Part shown: piece by piece, positions 33,823 to 36,018 of the stretch
How the letters are laid out: every line of letters starts with the position of its first letter
Numbering within the stretch: position 1 is the first letter of the stretch
Assembly (NCBI GenBank): GCA_031273565.1
Contig: JAISRR010000213.1
Coordinates: forward strand, 1-36,018
Reading direction: 5' to 3'
Source of the DNA: Zoogloeaceae bacterium
GTDB lineage: Bacteria > Pseudomonadota > Gammaproteobacteria > Burkholderiales > Rhodocyclaceae
DNA: 36,018 bases
Notes under the pieces: generated by a model
Database searches by the model: none
What the model saw: only the letters and a program-made list of their open reading frames with translations
What the model was told of the DNA's origin: nothing
Made by a program: the position numbers and the translations under genes

Positions 33823-36018
33823 TCATGCCCTCTTGCGGGCGGCCAGCAGGGTATTGCCGGTCATCGCCCCGGACAGGTCGGCATTTTCCGTGGCGACGCG
33901 GTAAAGGTCGCTGGCGTAGAGGTTGGCCTTGGCAAAGCTCGCGCCCGTCACCGTCGCTTCGCGCAGCGAGGCCTGCATCAGGTTCGCGCCGGTGAAATCC
34001 GCGCCAGTCAATTGGGCATGGGAAAAATCCGCGCCGTTCGCCCGCGCCGCTTGCCAGCGACAGGCGGCGAAATCGCAAGCGACAAAGCGCCCGCCCTCGG
34101 CGGCGCTGCCAACAAAAGCGGCTTCCTTCGCCACGACCTCGCGCCAGTCCGCATCCTTCAGATTCGCGCCGGAAAAATTGCCGCGCGAAAGATCGCTGCC
34201 GCCCATCAAGGTCGACCGGGTTAAATCTGCACCAGTGAAATTGCTATCTGCCAGACGCACATTATTCGCAACCGAGCGCGGCAGACGGGCGGCGCTGAAA
34301 TTGGCTCCGCTAAAATCGCTGTCGTAGAGTGCTGCATCGGAAAAATCCGCCTGGGCAACATTGACCTGGCTCGCCGTCGTGCGGCGAATGCCCGCCTTGG
34401 CAAAATTCGCCCCGACAAAGCTCGCGCCAGCCAGCTTCGCGCCGTCGAATTCTGCCTCCTTCGCGTTCAAACCGGCACCCTTGGCCTGTTGCAAATCGCT
34501 GCCGATAAAGCGGGCGCTTTCTGCTGACGCGCCTTGCAGCGAGGCATTGGCGAGAATCGTTTTGGAGAAGGAGCCGTTATTCAACTTGGCGCGGTCAAAA
34601 TTGGCCTCGCTGCAGTCGGCGCGGTCAAAGTCCGTATTTTGCAGACTCGCGCCGGAGAAATTCGCCCCGGCGAGCCTGGCGTCGTGGAAAATCGCGCCAT
34701 CAAGTTTCTGCCCGGAAAAATCCCGCCCGGCCAAATCCTGATACGAAAAATCGAGATTGGGCGGCGCATCCGTGGCTGCGGCAACGGCAGCAGGAGGAGG
34801 TGGTGGCGGCGGCGAAGCAGCCGCCGCACCCGTTTGCGCGAGACTGGCGGCGGAAAGCGTGTTGGAGGCCATTTGCAAGGCGCTGTTTTGTGCCTGGCTT
34901 GCGGCGGCAGGAGCCGGGGATGGCGTGGCAGCTGCAACAGGGGCCGCGCCCGCTGCCTCCCCACCTGTCACCTGACTCACTGGCAACTCAATGCCCGCCT
35001 CGGCGGCGACCTTTTCCATATTGGTGACGACCGAAGTCATCGAGCCAGGCGGGAAATCCATCTGTTTTTCCAGTTCGCTCATATAGGTTTTCAATTCCGT
35101 CAGCGAATTGAATTGAGGCTCTTTTTCCAGTTCGCGGGAGAGTAACGCCGCCTTGTCCGGGCTGAGGCCCGCCTTGACCAGCACCTCTTCCAGCTTCGGC
35201 TCCGGCCCGGTGATCTGCGCCAGCACTTGCTCGCCGCCCGGTCCCTGTACCTGGAGGATAGTGCGCTGCATCCGCCGCACCTCGTCGGAAAGGGGCAGGG
35301 AGCGTTCAAAATCGGCCTGGTATTTCGCCACCGCCGCGTTCCAGCTTGCGGCGTCGGAGTAAGCGGCGGGGTCGGGCGGTTCCATCGCCATCACCGCGTC
35401 GACCCCCGCGATCGTCTGCTCGGAAACCCCCGCCTGCCGCAGCACGTCGTGCAATTCCGGAGTGGGCGTCGCCTCTATCTGCTGCTGGAGCTTCTCCATC
35501 GCCGCCGTCTGGCGGACAATTTCCGCGCGCGTCGCCGCGATCTGTTCCGGCGAGAGCGGCGGCAGGCCCGCCTCGGCCAGGCCCGCGTTGATCTCGTCCA
35601 TCGAGGTATCCAGGTCGCGCAGGGCGTCCGCTTGCAGGCTGGAGAAGTTGGCGGCGACTTTCGCGGCGGCGGGCGGCGCGTTTTGCTCTTCCTTTCCCAG
35701 CGCCGCCTTGCTGTCCTGCCCGGATTCCCGCGCCGGTTTTTGCGCCGCAGCGCTGACGGCCAGGGAAGCGGCGCTCATCGCGGCCGCCTTGGGCAGCTCC
35801 GCCGCCACAGCGGCCTCCGGCGCGAGCGCGGCGGCCTCCACCTTCGGCGGCGCAACGGCGGCGGCTTCCGTCTCCGGCGGACGCATTTCCAGGCGCACCC
35901 GCTCGATGTCGGAGGCCCGCCCGTCGGCGGCGGGCAGGAAAAGATGGCCCAGCAACAGGGCCAGGCGCTGGTTGGGAAAGAGCCACAGGGTATCGTAGGG
36001 CAGGCGCAATTCTTCTTC
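33823..36018 (-). CDS. DUF2169 protein with C-terminal pentapeptide repeats (5' end outside window)
   Basis: The frame is open through the window's right edge, so the N-terminus is missing; 731 codons are visible. The first ~45 visible residues (LPYDTLWLFPNQRLALLLGH, then a FLPAADG turn) fit the end of a DUF2169 domain, known as an effector-loading adaptor family of T6SS (TecT/TagF-unrelated type). Then come an Ala/Pro/Glu-rich region with helical segments (about 70-400), a poly-proline stretch (near 34800), and a ladder of pentapeptides to the C-terminus (FSYQDLAGRDFSGQKLDGAI onward). The fusion would couple cargo loading to a rigid beta-helix. It heads the visible operon; vgrG may lie just outside. 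Confidence 0.83.
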   Translation of the reverse strand, partial: EEELRLPYDTLWLFPNQRLALLLGHLFLPAADGRASDIERVRLEMRPPETEAAAVAPPKVEAAALAPEAAVAAELPKAAAMSAASLAVSAAAQKPARESGQDSKAALGKEEQNAPPAAAKVAANFSSLQADALRDLDTSMDEINAGLAEAGLPPLSPEQIAATRAEIVRQTAAMEKLQQQIEATPTPELHDVLRQAGVSEQTIAGVDAVMAMEPPDPAAYSDAASWNAAVAKYQADFERSLPLSDEVRRMQRTILQVQGPGGEQVLAQITGPEPKLEEVLVKAGLSPDKAALLSRELEKEPQFNSLTELKTYMSELEKQMDFPPGSMTSVVTNMEKVAAEAGIELPVSQVTGGEAAGAAPVAAATPSPAPAAASQAQNSALQMASNTLSAASLAQTGAAAASPPPPPPPAAVAAATDAPPNLDFSYQDLAGRDFSGQKLDGAIFHDARLAGANFSGASLQNTDFDRADCSEANFDRAKLNNGSFSKTILANASLQGASAESARFIGSDLQQAKGAGLNAKEAEFDGAKLAGASFVGANFAKAGIRRTTASQVNVAQADFSDAALYDSDFSGANFSAARLPRSVANNVRLADSNFTGADLTRSTLMGGSDLSRGNFSGANLKDADWREVVAKEAAFVGSAAEGGRFVACDFAACRWQAARANGADFSHAQLTGADFTGANLMQASLREATVTGASFAKANLYASDLYRVATENADLSGAMTGNTLLAARKRA

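Noticed and set aside
33679-34741. Plus-strand frames opposite the pentapeptide ladders
   Set aside because: Their regular appearance is the reverse complement of the 15-base periodicity of the pentapeptide codons.

Overview
The window looks like chromosomal DNA of a GC-rich betaproteobacterium. The GyrB sequence is of betaproteobacterial type in my reading, dnaN is followed directly by gyrB with no recF between them, and RecBCD and a type VI secretion system (T6SS) are present. Genus cannot be settled by eye. The order is: 3' end of an autotransporter gene (1-1503, +); a five-gene ABC exporter / acyl carrier protein / ketosynthase cluster (1726-5792, +); a zinc alcohol dehydrogenase (6222-7259, +); recC-recB-recD (16441-7396, -); a small exported protein, gyrB and dnaN (20844-16510, -); and a T6SS locus (21033-36018).

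The left third (1.5-13 kb) carries four copies of a dispersed, palindrome-rich repeat of roughly 80-190 bp. Each copy is bounded by GGTAGGG and CCCTACC and holds two 9-bp-arm hairpins with 3-nt loops. The copies sit exactly at gene boundaries. One supplies the stop codon of the acyl carrier protein gene. One is read through as the last 33 residues of RecC. Two continue into a nearly identical 22-bp segment holding the ribosome binding site and start codon of the next gene (ketosynthase and recB). One copy has expanded into five 15-bp tandem units. I saw no copy right of 13 kb.

The exporter/ketosynthase cluster is tightly coupled (4-bp ATGA overlaps). It combines an ABC-2 exporter with an acyl carrier protein, a ketosynthase with an intact Cys-His-His triad and a small ketosynthase-like protein lacking the catalytic cysteine, which suggests a small polyketide or fatty-acid-like product made and exported together. 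No other tailoring enzyme is in the window.

The T6SS locus is transcribed mostly on the minus strand: DUF2169-pentapeptide protein (cut by the window edge), pentapeptide-repeat protein, DUF3540, DUF4150 PAAR-like, tssJ, tssK, tssL, tssM, an unrecognised membrane-anchored protein, tssE, tssC and a STAS-domain gene. tssA faces them on the plus strand. TssB, TssF, TssG, TssH, Hcp and VgrG are not in the window. TssM lacks a recognisable P-loop. Between the STAS gene and tssA is a short frameshifted remnant that reads like the N-terminus of an RsbW-type anti-sigma kinase, suggesting the locus once had a partner-switching regulator that has decayed. The T6SS locus lies directly against dnaN, where dnaA would normally be expected.
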